A stretch of DNA of 23,005 nucleotides from Trichothermofontia sp964536415 (GCA_964536415.1 CAZHXN010000068.1:1-23005); one strand, 5' to 3'. Numbered from the stretch's first letter, positions 1-8,630 are shown. Made by a program: numbers and translations. The notes: generated by a model from the sequence alone, not told the origin.

Positions 1-2
1 GA

Positions 3-1115
3 GACCGCATCGGCCTCGTCGGCCCCAACGGGCACGGCAAAACGACCCTCTTGCGCATCATTGCGGGTTTGGAGCAGCAAACAACGGGGCGAGTAATTCA
101 AGCAGGTAAGGATATTTCACGACTGCCGCCCTCTAAACGGGATTTTGGTATTGTTTTTCAATCCTATGCCCTGTTTCCTAACCTGACAGCATGGCAAAAT
201 GTCGCCTATGGGTTACACAATACAGGTATTCCTAAAGCTGAGATTCACACCCGTGTTGATGCCCTGCTCAATCTAGTCGGCCTAGCAGGATTCAGTCAGA
301 AATACCCATCGCAACTGTCTGGCGGCCAGCAACAACGGGTAGCCTTGGCACGAGCCTTAGCCCTTTCTCCGGGGCTATTACTGCTGGATGAACCCCTATC
401 CGCCCTGGATGCCAAGGTTCGGGCCAGTCTCCGGAGTGAAATTACCCAATTACAAAAGCGCTTGGGAGTAACGACGGTGATGGTTACCCATGATCAGACA
501 GAAGCGCTGGCAATGGCCGATCGCATTGTTGTCATGGATCGAGGCCATATTGTTCAGGTGGGACCGCCTCGCGAAATTTATCAACAGCCCCTTACACCGT
601 TTGTCGCCAATTTCATTGGGGTGATGAATACCTTACCCGGTGTCGTTCTGGCAGAGACGGGTGGGGGGAGCGATCGCACCTTGGGGTTAATTCGCTGTGG
701 TTTACTGACGCTTACGGCTGATCTCGATGGTTTACCCGTTGATACCTTTGTGGAGGTGGCGATACGTCCTGAAGATATTCAGGTGCTGGGCTTGTTGGGA
801 GCCTATGAATTGTCCCCACCGCTAGCCGAGCCGGACACCCTTTTAGCGAATCAGTTAGAAGCAACAGTTACCAGTGTGGAATTTTTGGGCACGGGTTACC
901 GTTTAGTGATCCAATTGCAAGCGCATCCGGAGCAGACATTACTGGTTGATTTATCCGCTAATGATGCGCGTCAGTGGGAAATTGGTGTGGGTCGATCGCT
1001 GTATATTCAACTTCCTCCCCATCTCATTCGGATCTTCCCTGCTAAACCGACTGCGACTCCCGGTCGGCCTTTGCCCACATCCCAGCCCTCCACTCCGGTG
1101 ATTGAACCGTCTTGA
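3..1115 (+). CDS. phnT: ABC transporter ATPase, AEP type (PhnT), 3' part; continues from window end
   Basis: ATP-binding subunit of a 2-aminoethylphosphonate-type importer; it would hydrolyse ATP on the cytoplasmic face of the fused permease encoded next. Visible are the Q-loop (VFQSYALFPN), the signature LSGGQQQRVALARA, Walker B LLLLDEPLSALD and the H-loop VMVTHDQTEA, followed by a C-terminal TOBE-like region of about 150 residues. The frame is open to the window edge, so the N-terminus is missing here. The matching N-terminal 59 residues are at 22828-23005, and a 13-base identity (39-51 = 22993-23005) lets both parts be read as one 413-residue protein. Bases 1-38 encode IGLVGPNGHGKTT, an ABC-F-like Walker A unlike the one at the window end, and are probably not part of this gene. 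The stop lies 4 bases before the permease ATG, so translation is likely coupled. FbpC/PotA-type ATPases look similar; the AEP assignment rests on the neighbours. Confidence 0.85.
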   Translation, partial: DRIGLVGPNGHGKTTLLRIIAGLEQQTTGRVIQAGKDISRLPPSKRDFGIVFQSYALFPNLTAWQNVAYGLHNTGIPKAEIHTRVDALLNLVGLAGFSQKYPSQLSGGQQQRVALARALALSPGLLLLDEPLSALDAKVRASLRSEITQLQKRLGVTTVMVTHDQTEALAMADRIVVMDRGHIVQVGPPREIYQQPLTPFVANFIGVMNTLPGVVLAETGGGSDRTLGLIRCGLLTLTADLDGLPVDTFVEVAIRPEDIQVLGLLGAYELSPPLAEPDTLLANQLEATVTSVEFLGTGYRLVIQLQAHPEQTLLVDLSANDARQWEIGVGRSLYIQLPPHLIRIFPAKPTATPGRPLPTSQPSTPVIEPS

Positions 1116-1119
1116 TGCC

Positions 1120-2919
1120 ATGAATACCACAACCCAATCTTCTCAATCTTCTCGTAAGCGCTGGCTGTTTCCTGGCTCAGCGGGTGTGACTCCCCGCTCT
1201 GTTCGCCAAATTCTGACCGCAGACGATTGGCTGATGCGCGGTTTATTGGTGCTGGGAACTGCCTGGTTGTTGCTCAGTGTGGTTTTTCCCCTCTGGCCGA
1301 TCGTCGCCCGCAGCCTTCAGGACCCACAGGGCCAGTGGGTGGGTCTGGCGAATTATCAAGCCTATCTGAGCAACGCGGGCCTTGCCAGTTCGTTATGGAA
1401 CAGCTTCTATATTGCGATCGCCACAACGGTAATTTCGATCTTGTTAGCCTTTATCTATGCCTACGGTCTCACCCGTACCGCTCTATGGGGTAAACCTGTG
1501 TTTCAGGTGTTGGCCATGTTGCCCCTCTATATTCCGCCTCTCGCCCACGCGATCGGGCTAATCTATTTATTTGGTAATCAAGGGATGGTAACGACGGGTT
1601 TGTTTGGTCGCCTACCGGGTTGGGATATTGATTTATATGGGGCGAATGGCATTATTATTGGTGAAACGCTCTACTGTTTCCCCCAAGCTGTGGTGATTCT
1701 CACCACGGCCTTAAGTCTGACGGATGCTCGCCTCTACGAAGCTGCCCAAGCACTGCGTACCTCTTCCCTACGCACTTTTTTGACGGTGACCCTACCCAGT
1801 GTGAAATATGGGGTTTTAAGTGCTCTCTTTGTCTGTTTTACCCTCGCCTTTACGGACTTTGGGGTACCCAAGGTGGTGGGCGGAAATTTCAATGTGCTGG
1901 CGACGGATATTTATAAGCAGGTGATTGGGCAACAAAATTTCTCAATGGGCGCAACGGTCAGTGTTTTTCTGCTAATACCGACTGTGATTGCCTTTGTGTG
2001 CGATCGCATGATCCAACGTCGGCAAACGTCCCTCGTGAGTGCCAGGGCCGTTCCCCTCCAGCCCAAACGTCAGCCGATTTTAGACAGTGTCCTGTTCTGT
2101 TTTTGCACGATCGTCTCCCTGGCATTCATCATTATTTTTGTGACAATTATTGCGGCGTCCCTGATTAAAGTTTGGCCCTATAATTTTAGCCTGAGTCTAC
2201 GCCACTATGATTTTAAGGTGGTTGGCGGTGGTGGCTATGGGGCCTATTGGAATAGTTTTCGCATGTCCTTATATACTGCAATTTTTGGCACCATCATTGT
2301 GTTTATTGGGGCCTATCTTGTGGAAAAAGGGAAAGGCTTAACTGGGCTGCGATCGCTCAGTTACTTTCTCTCCACCTTGCCCCTGGCCTTACCAGGGCTG
2401 GTCTTGGGACTAGCCTATGTCTTTTTCTTTAACAATCCCACCTGGCGATTGCCCCGCGGTATCAAAATTACTAATCCCTTTGCCTTTCTGTATGGCACGA
2501 TGGCGATCCTAGTCATTTGCAATATTACCCACTTTTATACGGTTTGTTTTCTAACGGCTAATACAGCCCTGAAACAACTCGATCGCGAATTTGAAGCCGT
2601 TTCCGCTTCAATGGCAGTCCCGTTTTATAAAACCTTCTGGCGCGTGACAGTCCCCCTCTGTTTACCCACTATTTTAGGAATTGGGATGTATTTTTTTGTG
2701 AATGCAATGGTGACTGTCTCTGCCATTATTTTTCTCTATCCGGCTAAGTTACCGCTGGCCTCTGTGGCGATCGTTAATATGGATGATGCCGGAGATGTGG
2801 CCGCAGCGGCAGCCATGTCTACCCTGATCGTGGTGACCAGTTTGGCGGTGCGGATCTTCTATTGGGGCATCACTCGCCCACTGGAAAAACGAACCCAAGC
2901 GTGGCTCGATCTTCCTTAA
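1120..2919 (+). CDS. phnU: Fused ABC permease, AEP type (PhnU-like)
   Basis: Inner-membrane permease of 599 residues made of two homologous halves in one chain, as in FbpB/ThiP-like permeases and the putative AEP permease family PhnU2. Each half has several hydrophobic segments and one cytoplasmic EAA coupling loop: YEAAQALRTSSLRTFLTVTLP in the first half and FEAVSASMAVPFYKTFWRV in the second. It would form the substrate channel for the upstream ATPase and the lipoprotein at 21424. I chose the ATG at 1120, four bases after the ATPase stop. A TTG at 1102 would overlap the ATPase and add six residues. It is the last gene of the transport unit, and no clear terminator follows. Ferric-iron or thiamine permeases are the nearest alternatives; context favours a phosphonate. 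Confidence 0.85.
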   Translation: MNTTTQSSQSSRKRWLFPGSAGVTPRSVRQILTADDWLMRGLLVLGTAWLLLSVVFPLWPIVARSLQDPQGQWVGLANYQAYLSNAGLASSLWNSFYIAIATTVISILLAFIYAYGLTRTALWGKPVFQVLAMLPLYIPPLAHAIGLIYLFGNQGMVTTGLFGRLPGWDIDLYGANGIIIGETLYCFPQAVVILTTALSLTDARLYEAAQALRTSSLRTFLTVTLPSVKYGVLSALFVCFTLAFTDFGVPKVVGGNFNVLATDIYKQVIGQQNFSMGATVSVFLLIPTVIAFVCDRMIQRRQTSLVSARAVPLQPKRQPILDSVLFCFCTIVSLAFIIIFVTIIAASLIKVWPYNFSLSLRHYDFKVVGGGGYGAYWNSFRMSLYTAIFGTIIVFIGAYLVEKGKGLTGLRSLSYFLSTLPLALPGLVLGLAYVFFFNNPTWRLPRGIKITNPFAFLYGTMAILVICNITHFYTVCFLTANTALKQLDREFEAVSASMAVPFYKTFWRVTVPLCLPTILGIGMYFFVNAMVTVSAIIFLYPAKLPLASVAIVNMDDAGDVAAAAAMSTLIVVTSLAVRIFYWGITRPLEKRTQAWLDLP

Positions 2920-3175
2920 ACATCAGGCCATTTCTAGTTGACCATGCCGATCATGCACAAAACTAAAGTTCGGATGCCCGCTGGCAAGGCTGCTTAAGAT
3001 AACAGAACAGAGAAGGGGAGTTGCCTGTGCTGTTGATCCTGGTGTGATCCTGAAGACATACCAACTAGCAATCAGATGCTAGGTTTTTATCAAAATAAAT
3101 ATCTTCTTATAAAAAGATCACCTGTACGACAATTTGGTAGGCACAGTTGATACAAGGCGCTCCGAGACGTTTGGT
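2920..3175. other. Intergenic region after the permease
   Basis: A gap of 256 bases between the permease and the fusion-protein gene. I see no T-tailed hairpin that would end the transport operon. The last 100 bases are AT-rich (around 3085-3120), which would suit a promoter for the next gene, but no convincing paired -35/-10 can be named. Confidence 0.3.
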
Positions 3176-5425
3176 ATGTATCGGTTTCATGTCCGTGCAT
3201 TTACCCAGCCTGGTGAAACGATTGCCCTAGTTGGATCGCTGCCGATCGTCGGTCAATGGGAGCAAACGGGATGCATTCGGCTCCAAACCAGCCCCGATCG
3301 CTATCCCCTCTGGTGGGTTGATCTGGCTCTGGATGATATCAGCAAGACCGCTGCCACTGCCGCTCCCCGCCTGGAATATAAATACCTGCGGATCGGTGTA
3401 GACGGGCGAATCACCTGGGAAACTCTTGGAGCTAACCGTTGGGTGCCCCTGGAAGTCTCCCCACTCCCCAGTGCGATCGTGGTGGAAGATGGTTGGTGGG
3501 ATGTCCTGCCCTCGTCTCCCTATGGGTACTTTGCTGAACCTGTGGCTCCCCCGCTGGTTTCGCGCCGCCCGGAGGGCCTCAAGATTGTGGTCATTGGCAG
3601 TTCTGTAGCCCTCGGCTGTAGTGCCTGGTTGTTGCGCGGTTGGGCTTGGCATTTAGGGCAGGCGTTACAGCAACGCTATGGCCATTATCTGGTCAATGTG
3701 TCTGAGGTTGGGGCCAACGTCGGGACCACGATCGCTCGGTTCCCCCAGGTCGTGCGGCCCGAATCACCGGATCGGGTGATTATTGCCCTCTCTTTGGGGA
3801 ACGAGGGCTTAGCCAGCAGTCCCCCAGCCCACTATCGCTCCATCCAACGACGCTTTGAAAATGGCCTCCAGCAACTCATCAAAATGACGCGGGAATGTGG
3901 GGCACAGCCAATCCTGGGTGGGGTTTATCCCAATGGGGACTATTCGCCCAGTCATTACGCCGTTCTGCGTGATACCCAACAACGGATCTTAAGCTGGGGC
4001 GTTCCCGTCTTAGATTGGTTGGCTGCTGTCGACGATGGCCAAGGACGATGGCAGCCGGGCTTATCCTTTGATGCGGCCCATCCCAATACTACCGGGCATC
4101 GGTGTATGTATGAGGCGATCGACCTTTCCCTGTTTCAACTGACCAAATCAGCACTACGACATACTGTTATCCACCCGACGGAAGCGAGCCTGATTTATCA
4201 AGATGATTGGGGGTTTCAGATCGGTCTGAATAAAACTGAAAATAGCCTGCGAATTGTTAACCCAACTAGCTATGACTATCTGATTACGCCCAGTTGGCAG
4301 GCACTACAAACTGCACTTCAATCGGCACAACTGGCGGCAGGCCTCTACCTGCTAGAGGCCCCGATCGCGGGCACCTCACCCTTTCTCCTGGTACAAGAGG
4401 ACAGCCGGATTGGTACGACTTTGACGATTCCAGCAGCAACAAATCTGACCTTTTATCCAGCCTTTCATTTCTTCATGCCCCAATGTGCCAAAATTCTCTT
4501 TTATGATGGGCACCTGGGAATTTTGAAGGTAAGCGATCGTCGCCTATGCATCATCAATACATCAGATCACGCGTACAACCTCCAACCCATGTGGCCAGAA
4601 GTACGAGCTGCCTTGAAGGCCATGTCTCCTGGGGTTTATGAAGATCCAGCCCAGCCGGACCACCCCTTCCGCACATTAATGGTTGGGCCAGAGGGTTTAG
4701 AAAGTCGTGTGAAAGTCGCGGCCCAATCGGCCTTCTTTTTGGACTATCAATGCACACTCGCCACTCGCAAGCGAGTGGCGATCTTGCCTTTGGGCGATCG
4801 GTGTGCAGTGCGCATGTTGTTGTACAAGCTGGAGTATGACGGTCCGGCGTTTCCCTTTGACCTGACACGCACAACCAATCTGGCCGATGTGGCTGATATC
4901 ATTCAGAGCGATTTCCACGATATGTGGAATCCACACTACCTATCTTATAACCATGAGGCCCAGCGTATTTACCATACAAAGTGGTCAGGGTTATCGTTCG
5001 CCCATGAAGTTGAAGATAGTGATGATCCTGTGAATAATATGTTTCCGGTCTATGAGCGGATGAGAGTTCGTTATACGGCGCGATCGCAACGTTTTTTATA
5101 TGCTCTCAAAAACTGTGATGAAGCCCTATTTGTACGCACAGGGGTCTGTGCTCGAGGAACCGTGATCGATTTAATGTATAAACTGGAAAACAAGTGTCAG
5201 GGTAAGCCTTTCCGATTGTTGATCATTTCACCCCAGGCTTCGGATGAGTTTAGCCATCTTGCCAATGTGTTACATTACAACCACGAATTTAACCCCGATC
5301 GTATGTACGAAGATCTAGGCTATTGGTTGCACTGCGCTGGCGTCATGCGGCATATACTCAATTCTCTCGGTATTTCTAGTAAAAATCTATTCTGGTGCCC
5401 CCCCTCCCCACCCCAAGCAGCTTGA
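3176..5425 (+). CDS. CBM20 - SGNH hydrolase - DUF1796 fusion protein
   Basis: A three-part protein of 749 residues. Residues 1-105 look like a CBM20 starch-binding domain (GSLPIVGQWE, then LEYKYLRI and WETLGANRWV). Residues 135-320 form an SGNH/GDSL esterase fold: the nucleophile motif is IGSS (probably Ser143, where most members have GDS), the oxyanion positions are Gly179 and Asn209 (SLGNE), and Asp299/His302 sit in DAAHPN. Residues 330-530 are unassigned. Residues from about 534 resemble DUF1796, a papain-like putative cysteine peptidase (ILPLGDRC with Cys543, later FPFDL and a C-terminal half ending in FWCPP). There is no signal peptide, so it is probably cytoplasmic. The ATG at 3176 is preferred because the CBM20 strand starts there; a TTG at 3134 would add 14 residues. 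A role in modifying glycogen or another glycan is inference; no direct link to phosphonates is visible. Confidence 0.7.
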   Translation: MYRFHVRAFTQPGETIALVGSLPIVGQWEQTGCIRLQTSPDRYPLWWVDLALDDISKTAATAAPRLEYKYLRIGVDGRITWETLGANRWVPLEVSPLPSAIVVEDGWWDVLPSSPYGYFAEPVAPPLVSRRPEGLKIVVIGSSVALGCSAWLLRGWAWHLGQALQQRYGHYLVNVSEVGANVGTTIARFPQVVRPESPDRVIIALSLGNEGLASSPPAHYRSIQRRFENGLQQLIKMTRECGAQPILGGVYPNGDYSPSHYAVLRDTQQRILSWGVPVLDWLAAVDDGQGRWQPGLSFDAAHPNTTGHRCMYEAIDLSLFQLTKSALRHTVIHPTEASLIYQDDWGFQIGLNKTENSLRIVNPTSYDYLITPSWQALQTALQSAQLAAGLYLLEAPIAGTSPFLLVQEDSRIGTTLTIPAATNLTFYPAFHFFMPQCAKILFYDGHLGILKVSDRRLCIINTSDHAYNLQPMWPEVRAALKAMSPGVYEDPAQPDHPFRTLMVGPEGLESRVKVAAQSAFFLDYQCTLATRKRVAILPLGDRCAVRMLLYKLEYDGPAFPFDLTRTTNLADVADIIQSDFHDMWNPHYLSYNHEAQRIYHTKWSGLSFAHEVEDSDDPVNNMFPVYERMRVRYTARSQRFLYALKNCDEALFVRTGVCARGTVIDLMYKLENKCQGKPFRLLIISPQASDEFSHLANVLHYNHEFNPDRMYEDLGYWLHCAGVMRHILNSLGISSKNLFWCPPSPPQAA
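4759..4780. repeat. Perfect hairpin inside the fusion gene
   Basis: Ten-base arms CGCCACTCGC and GCGAGTGGCG around a 2-base loop. It falls at the boundary between the unassigned middle part and the DUF1796 domain and is read through in frame (LATRKRVA). It resembles the short dispersed palindromes common in cyanobacteria, here possibly domesticated as a linker. No T-run follows, so it is not a terminator. Confidence 0.5.
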
Positions 5426-5544
5426 ACAACAGCGTTCATAAACGATTGAGAGGGTGAGACTCTAATAGCCCAAGTGAAATGATCTGCAACTGTATATATA
5501 ACTAGCAGGAACTAACTAAGTACATCACGCCGTAAAAACAGGTA

Positions 5545-6483
5545 TCAGTCATCCCCTGACTCAAACTTTTCCCAAAACGCCTGCTCTGCCGCTACCTGCT
5601 CCGCCCGTTGCACATAGCGCTTAAATGCGTGCACTGACTTGTGCCGTGTCAGCGTCATTGCCTTAAAACTGTCCATTCCCTTCAACAGTAATCGTGTCGC
5701 AAACGTATGGCGAAAGCGATGGGCATGAACATTGATCCCCGTCGCCTCCCGCAACCTATCCATCACCTCCCGAATCCCCCAATAGGTTAACCGTTGCCCA
5801 TAACTGCGCTGTGAATAAGACACAAACAACGGACTGACCGCTTGCACATCCTCCCCCTGCACCCGTCGCCACTCTAAATACAACTCAATATCCGTCCGTG
5901 CCCACTGGAGGAGTGGCACCATCCCCTTGCTATCCGCCTTATCCTGTCGCACCTGCAACCGCAGCCCATCGTAATCCCCCACATCCAACCGCGACACCGA
6001 CTGTGCCCGCAATCCATGCAATAACACGGACACCAACGCCCGATCGCGCAGCGCCCACTGCCCTGCCATCACCGCATCATAAATTTGCTCTACTTCCGCC
6101 TCACTGAGATCCTTCGCCTCTGGCTCCAACAACGGTGGTAACGCCACTGCCACCATCGGATTTCCCGTCATCCGTCCTGTCTGTCCTAACCAGCGATAGA
6201 ATGCCTTCAAGGTTCCCAACCGTCGCCGTACAGTCGTTGTCGCCTTCCCCTGTGCCAACAAGTCGTCACGATACTGTTGCGCAATCCCCGGTGTTACCGT
6301 TTGCCACGCTTGGCCATACCACTGCTGAAAATCCCGTAAATCCTTTGCATACTCGTGCTTAGTACGCGGCGCGATCACCCGTGCACCTAGAAACTCAGCC
6401 ACCCAGCCCACTGGTTTCTCTTCACCCAACTGCCCTAGCGACACCACCGGCAGCAAGACCGGCTTCGGGGTTGGTCGTTGCAT
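5545..6483 (-). CDS. Tyrosine recombinase (XerC/D-like)
   Basis: Site-specific DNA recombinase of 312 residues. The N-terminal half has a SAM-like core-binding domain (about residues 25-115). The catalytic domain shows the first Arg in LLHGLRAQSV (Arg159), the HxxR box in HAHRFRHTFA (His255, Arg258), a third-motif His in LTRHKSVHAF and the nucleophile Tyr290 in KRYVQ, so it appears intact. The ATG at 6483 is chosen because AGGAGG lies about 8 bases upstream; the ATG at 6498 would place that ribosome site inside the gene. On a parAB replicon its likely job is dimer resolution or integration at a host site. No excisionase or obvious att duplication is visible nearby. Confidence 0.9.
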   Translation of the reverse strand: MQRPTPKPVLLPVVSLGQLGEEKPVGWVAEFLGARVIAPRTKHEYAKDLRDFQQWYGQAWQTVTPGIAQQYRDDLLAQGKATTTVRRRLGTLKAFYRWLGQTGRMTGNPMVAVALPPLLEPEAKDLSEAEVEQIYDAVMAGQWALRDRALVSVLLHGLRAQSVSRLDVGDYDGLRLQVRQDKADSKGMVPLLQWARTDIELYLEWRRVQGEDVQAVSPLFVSYSQRSYGQRLTYWGIREVMDRLREATGINVHAHRFRHTFATRLLLKGMDSFKAMTLTRHKSVHAFKRYVQRAEQVAAEQAFWEKFESGDD

Positions 6484-6553
6484 CTCGCTCCTCCTCATTG
6501 CACATCATGATGAGTGGTCATAGCTGTTCCGCCATCCCAAATATGTAAATACC

Positions 6554-6652
6554 CGCGTTGAGAGGAGTGAGATGGGCAACTGCTACGAAGCAGAAAAGCC
6601 CAGAAGTGATTCTGGGAATCCCCGTACCCTATGGGTCGGGGAGGATGTCAGG
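6554..6652 (+). mobile_element. IS200/IS605-type right-end relic
   Basis: The stretch reads like the 3' end of a tnpB gene plus its right end. A frame through 6560-6620 gives residues such as EAEKPRSDSGNPR, typical of TnpB tails. It is followed by a hairpin (CCCCG at 6620-6624, ACCC/GGGT, CGGGG at 6637-6641) and the terminal motif GAGGATGTCA. In TnpB elements this region is also the 3' end of the guide RNA (omega RNA). No tnpB body lies upstream because the recombinase gene starts there, so this is a solo end. Confidence 0.55.
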
Positions 6653-6710
6653 CCGCTTAGCTGAGCTAAGGTTAAGCCAATGGCTCCAGCCATGACGCCC
6701 CCTTGTCCGT

Positions 6711-6732
6711 TTACGAACAACGTTGTTCGTAA
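6711..6732. promoter_or_regulatory. 22-bp perfect palindrome, candidate parS site
   Basis: Half-site TTACGAACAAC is followed by its exact reverse complement. It lies 22 bases beyond the parB stop. The inner 18 bases recur as a perfect palindrome inside parB at 7180-7197. Paired long palindromes at a parAB locus suggest ParB (or ParA) binding sites. The sequence is not the chromosomal parS consensus (TGTTTCACGTGAAACA), so this is a candidate only. Confidence 0.5.
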
Positions 6733-6753
6733 CTTCGACTCACAGATAAAATC

Positions 6754-7737
6754 CTACTCTGAAGCAGCGTTATCAAGACCGACTAAGGATTCTAGTTGGC
6801 CTAGAAGCTGCTCGAGCGCCTTTGCCTTTTTCGGATCTTCCCAAATCTTCGTCCGCTTAATCTGGTGATAAACCTGCTTCATCCGGGACGGCAGCGCGAT
6901 CGCGCTGGTTGACCGACCGGAACGCATCATCTGGACCCGTTGTTTAATCTCGCGGCAGGAAAGATGATCGCGCAAGACTTCCGCGAGAAGTGCCTGACGC
7001 AGTGCCTCGTCCTTAATCTGGGCAACTGCCCGTGCCTTGGTATACGTCAGCTGGCCCTGGCGCAGGGCAGTAAGGACATCCTCTGGCAAACTTAACAACG
7101 GCAAGCGGTGGCTCCGAAAACTATCCGGCGTCAACCGACCAAGCACGGTAAAGACTTGTTCAACCTGCTCCCACTGACGACGAACAACGTTGTTCGTAAG
7201 CTCAATGCCTTGCTTTTGCCGGTTGGCAACGTAGTGCAGTAAAGAGACGACATCATCAGGGGATACGGCCAAGCGCAGGGCAAGTAGTTCGAGGACTGCT
7301 TCAGTTTCCTCAACGGGATTCAAATCTTCTCGCTGTAGGTTTTCTAGCAACGCGACCTGAATCGCATCCGAGTCCGTCAAGTCCCGAATAATAACCGGTA
7401 CCTCTAACAAACCCAGCGCTTGAGCGGCTCGATAGCGACGCTCACCCGCCACTAACTCAAACACCGGGGACGGCGCTGGTGACGGTAAGGGACGAACCAG
7501 CAACGGCTGAAGAATGCCATGCTCCCGGATAGAAACAATTAATCGGTCCATTGCCGGTACCGAGAAGTAGTGCCGGGGTTGACGTTCCGGCAGTTGGATC
7601 TGCTCAATGGGGACAAACTGCCCATTCACGTCTCGTTCAGCATTCGGGACATCACTATTCACCACCAAACCCAGCACTTGCTTGGCCTTGGTGGGAAACT
7701 TAACCGCATCAACCATTGATACCCGTCGCTTCACCAT
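6754..7737 (-). CDS. parB: ParB partition protein / CTPase
   Basis: Centromere-binding protein of 327 residues for plasmid partition. An N-terminal basic arm precedes the ParB/Sulfiredoxin-fold CTP-binding domain, with LVAGERRYRAAQAL (GERR at residues 98-101) and ENLQREDLNPVEE (132-144). A helix-turn-helix region follows (QGQLTYTKARAVAQI), and the C-terminus would dimerise. It starts one base after the parA stop (TGACATG), so the two genes form one operon and are probably translationally coupled. An 18-bp palindrome at 7180-7197 is embedded in the coding sequence at residues 181-186. The size and motifs are those of a full-length Spo0J/ParB-type protein. Confidence 0.92.
   Translation of the reverse strand: MVKRRVSMVDAVKFPTKAKQVLGLVVNSDVPNAERDVNGQFVPIEQIQLPERQPRHYFSVPAMDRLIVSIREHGILQPLLVRPLPSPAPSPVFELVAGERRYRAAQALGLLEVPVIIRDLTDSDAIQVALLENLQREDLNPVEETEAVLELLALRLAVSPDDVVSLLHYVANRQKQGIELTNNVVRRQWEQVEQVFTVLGRLTPDSFRSHRLPLLSLPEDVLTALRQGQLTYTKARAVAQIKDEALRQALLAEVLRDHLSCREIKQRVQMMRSGRSTSAIALPSRMKQVYHQIKRTKIWEDPKKAKALEQLLGQLESLVGLDNAASE
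7180..7197. promoter_or_regulatory. 18-bp palindrome inside parB, second candidate parS site
   Basis: Half-site ACGAACAAC plus its exact reverse complement, identical to the core of the palindrome at 6711-6732. Here it is read in frame as TNNVVR within parB. Centromere sites inside or beside parB are known in other systems. The two centres lie about 467 bases apart. Confidence 0.45.
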
Positions 7738-7738
7738 G

Positions 7739-8488
7739 TCACACCTGCTGTAAGGCTTTCACAACCGAAAGATAGGGGGCCACCAGCTTCTCCTCCTTGG
7801 TGTAGCGATGAATGGGTTCACAGGCCAGATTGGACTCTGGGAACTGTACGGATTTGGGGACTGGCTCAAAGATCTTGATGTCGGGCAGTTTCAGGGTGAG
7901 TGTTTTTAGGGCATCCTGAGTCATGAGGGTACGATCGGCCATTGTGGGCAGTACCCCTAGAATCTGGAGCGATGGATGGGTATCCTCGTCCTGAATGCTG
8001 TCAATGGTCTCCAACAGTTGTCGTAAACCTTCGAGGGCAAAGAACTGACACTGTACCGGGATTAAAACGGCATCTGCTGCCATGAGGGCGTTAATCGTCA
8101 GCATTCCCAGACTTGGCGGGCAGTCTACCAGGATGTGCTCAAAGCGGCTGCGTAGCGGCTGCAGCTTCTTGCGAAGAATACGGCTATTGTCCGGTACCGT
8201 CAGGATTTGCTTTTCACCGGCCGCTAGCGAGATATCTGCCGGGATCAGGTGAATTTGATGTGGTGTTTCAACGATCGCCGCCTCGGCCAACTGCTGCCGA
8301 TCCACTAGCACTTCGTAGGCCGTTGGTTGCCCTGCCTCAACGTTGACCCCCAACCCCGTTGTCAGATTACCTTGGGGATCAAAGTCCACCACTAGGCAGG
8401 TGCCTTGCTCCGCTAACAATCCAGCCAGTGCGATCGTTGAGGTTGTTTTAGCAACCCCCCCTTTTTGGTTTGAGATTGCAATAATCAT
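7739..8488 (-). CDS. parA: ParA/Soj-type partition ATPase
   Basis: ATPase of 249 residues that drives plasmid partition with ParB. It has the deviant Walker A at the N-terminus (QKGGVAKTT, residues 8-16), the A' motif LVVDFDPQGNLTTGLG, Walker B ILVDCPPSLG and the downstream block VLIPVQCQFFALEGL. There is no N-terminal helix-turn-helix extension, which makes it the short type Ib or chromosomal Soj-like form; such proteins usually do not autoregulate through their own DNA-binding domain. The ATG at 8488 has AAGGA just upstream and begins the fold directly; a TTG at 8509 would add seven residues. It is the first gene of the parA-parB operon. Confidence 0.93.
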   Translation of the reverse strand: MIIAISNQKGGVAKTTSTIALAGLLAEQGTCLVVDFDPQGNLTTGLGVNVEAGQPTAYEVLVDRQQLAEAAIVETPHQIHLIPADISLAAGEKQILTVPDNSRILRKKLQPLRSRFEHILVDCPPSLGMLTINALMAADAVLIPVQCQFFALEGLRQLLETIDSIQDEDTHPSLQILGVLPTMADRTLMTQDALKTLTLKLPDIKIFEPVPKSVQFPESNLACEPIHRYTKEEKLVAPYLSVVKALQQV

Positions 8489-8513
8489 AGATTCCTTAAC
8501 CACAGGCAATTAC

Positions 8514-8536
8514 TCGGATTGTTCCTTGTAATCCGA
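8514..8536. promoter_or_regulatory. Inverted repeat upstream of parA, candidate operator
   Basis: Arms TCGGATT and AATCCGA are separated by nine bases. The repeat lies 26 bases upstream of the parA ATG, in the presumed leader or promoter. On the - strand a TAGAAT-like -10 lies just upstream (about 8544-8549), placing the repeat around the transcription start. It could bind a repressor or fold in the mRNA leader. Confidence 0.35.
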
Positions 8537-8630
8537 CCTGATTCTACGCGATTTTTTTATTTTAAAAAACGTTTTCAGAATAAAATTTTCTCGATCTCAC
8601 TACCCGATCGCTGCGACAGTCTATCCATAC

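Noticed and set aside
4759..4780. Hairpin as an internal terminator in the fusion gene
   Set aside because: No T-run and the reading frame continues through recognisable domain sequence.
6661..6680. AGGTTAAG as a Pho box on the - strand ahead of the recombinase
   Set aside because: Only one good octamer; the neighbouring positions at the 11-base period do not match.
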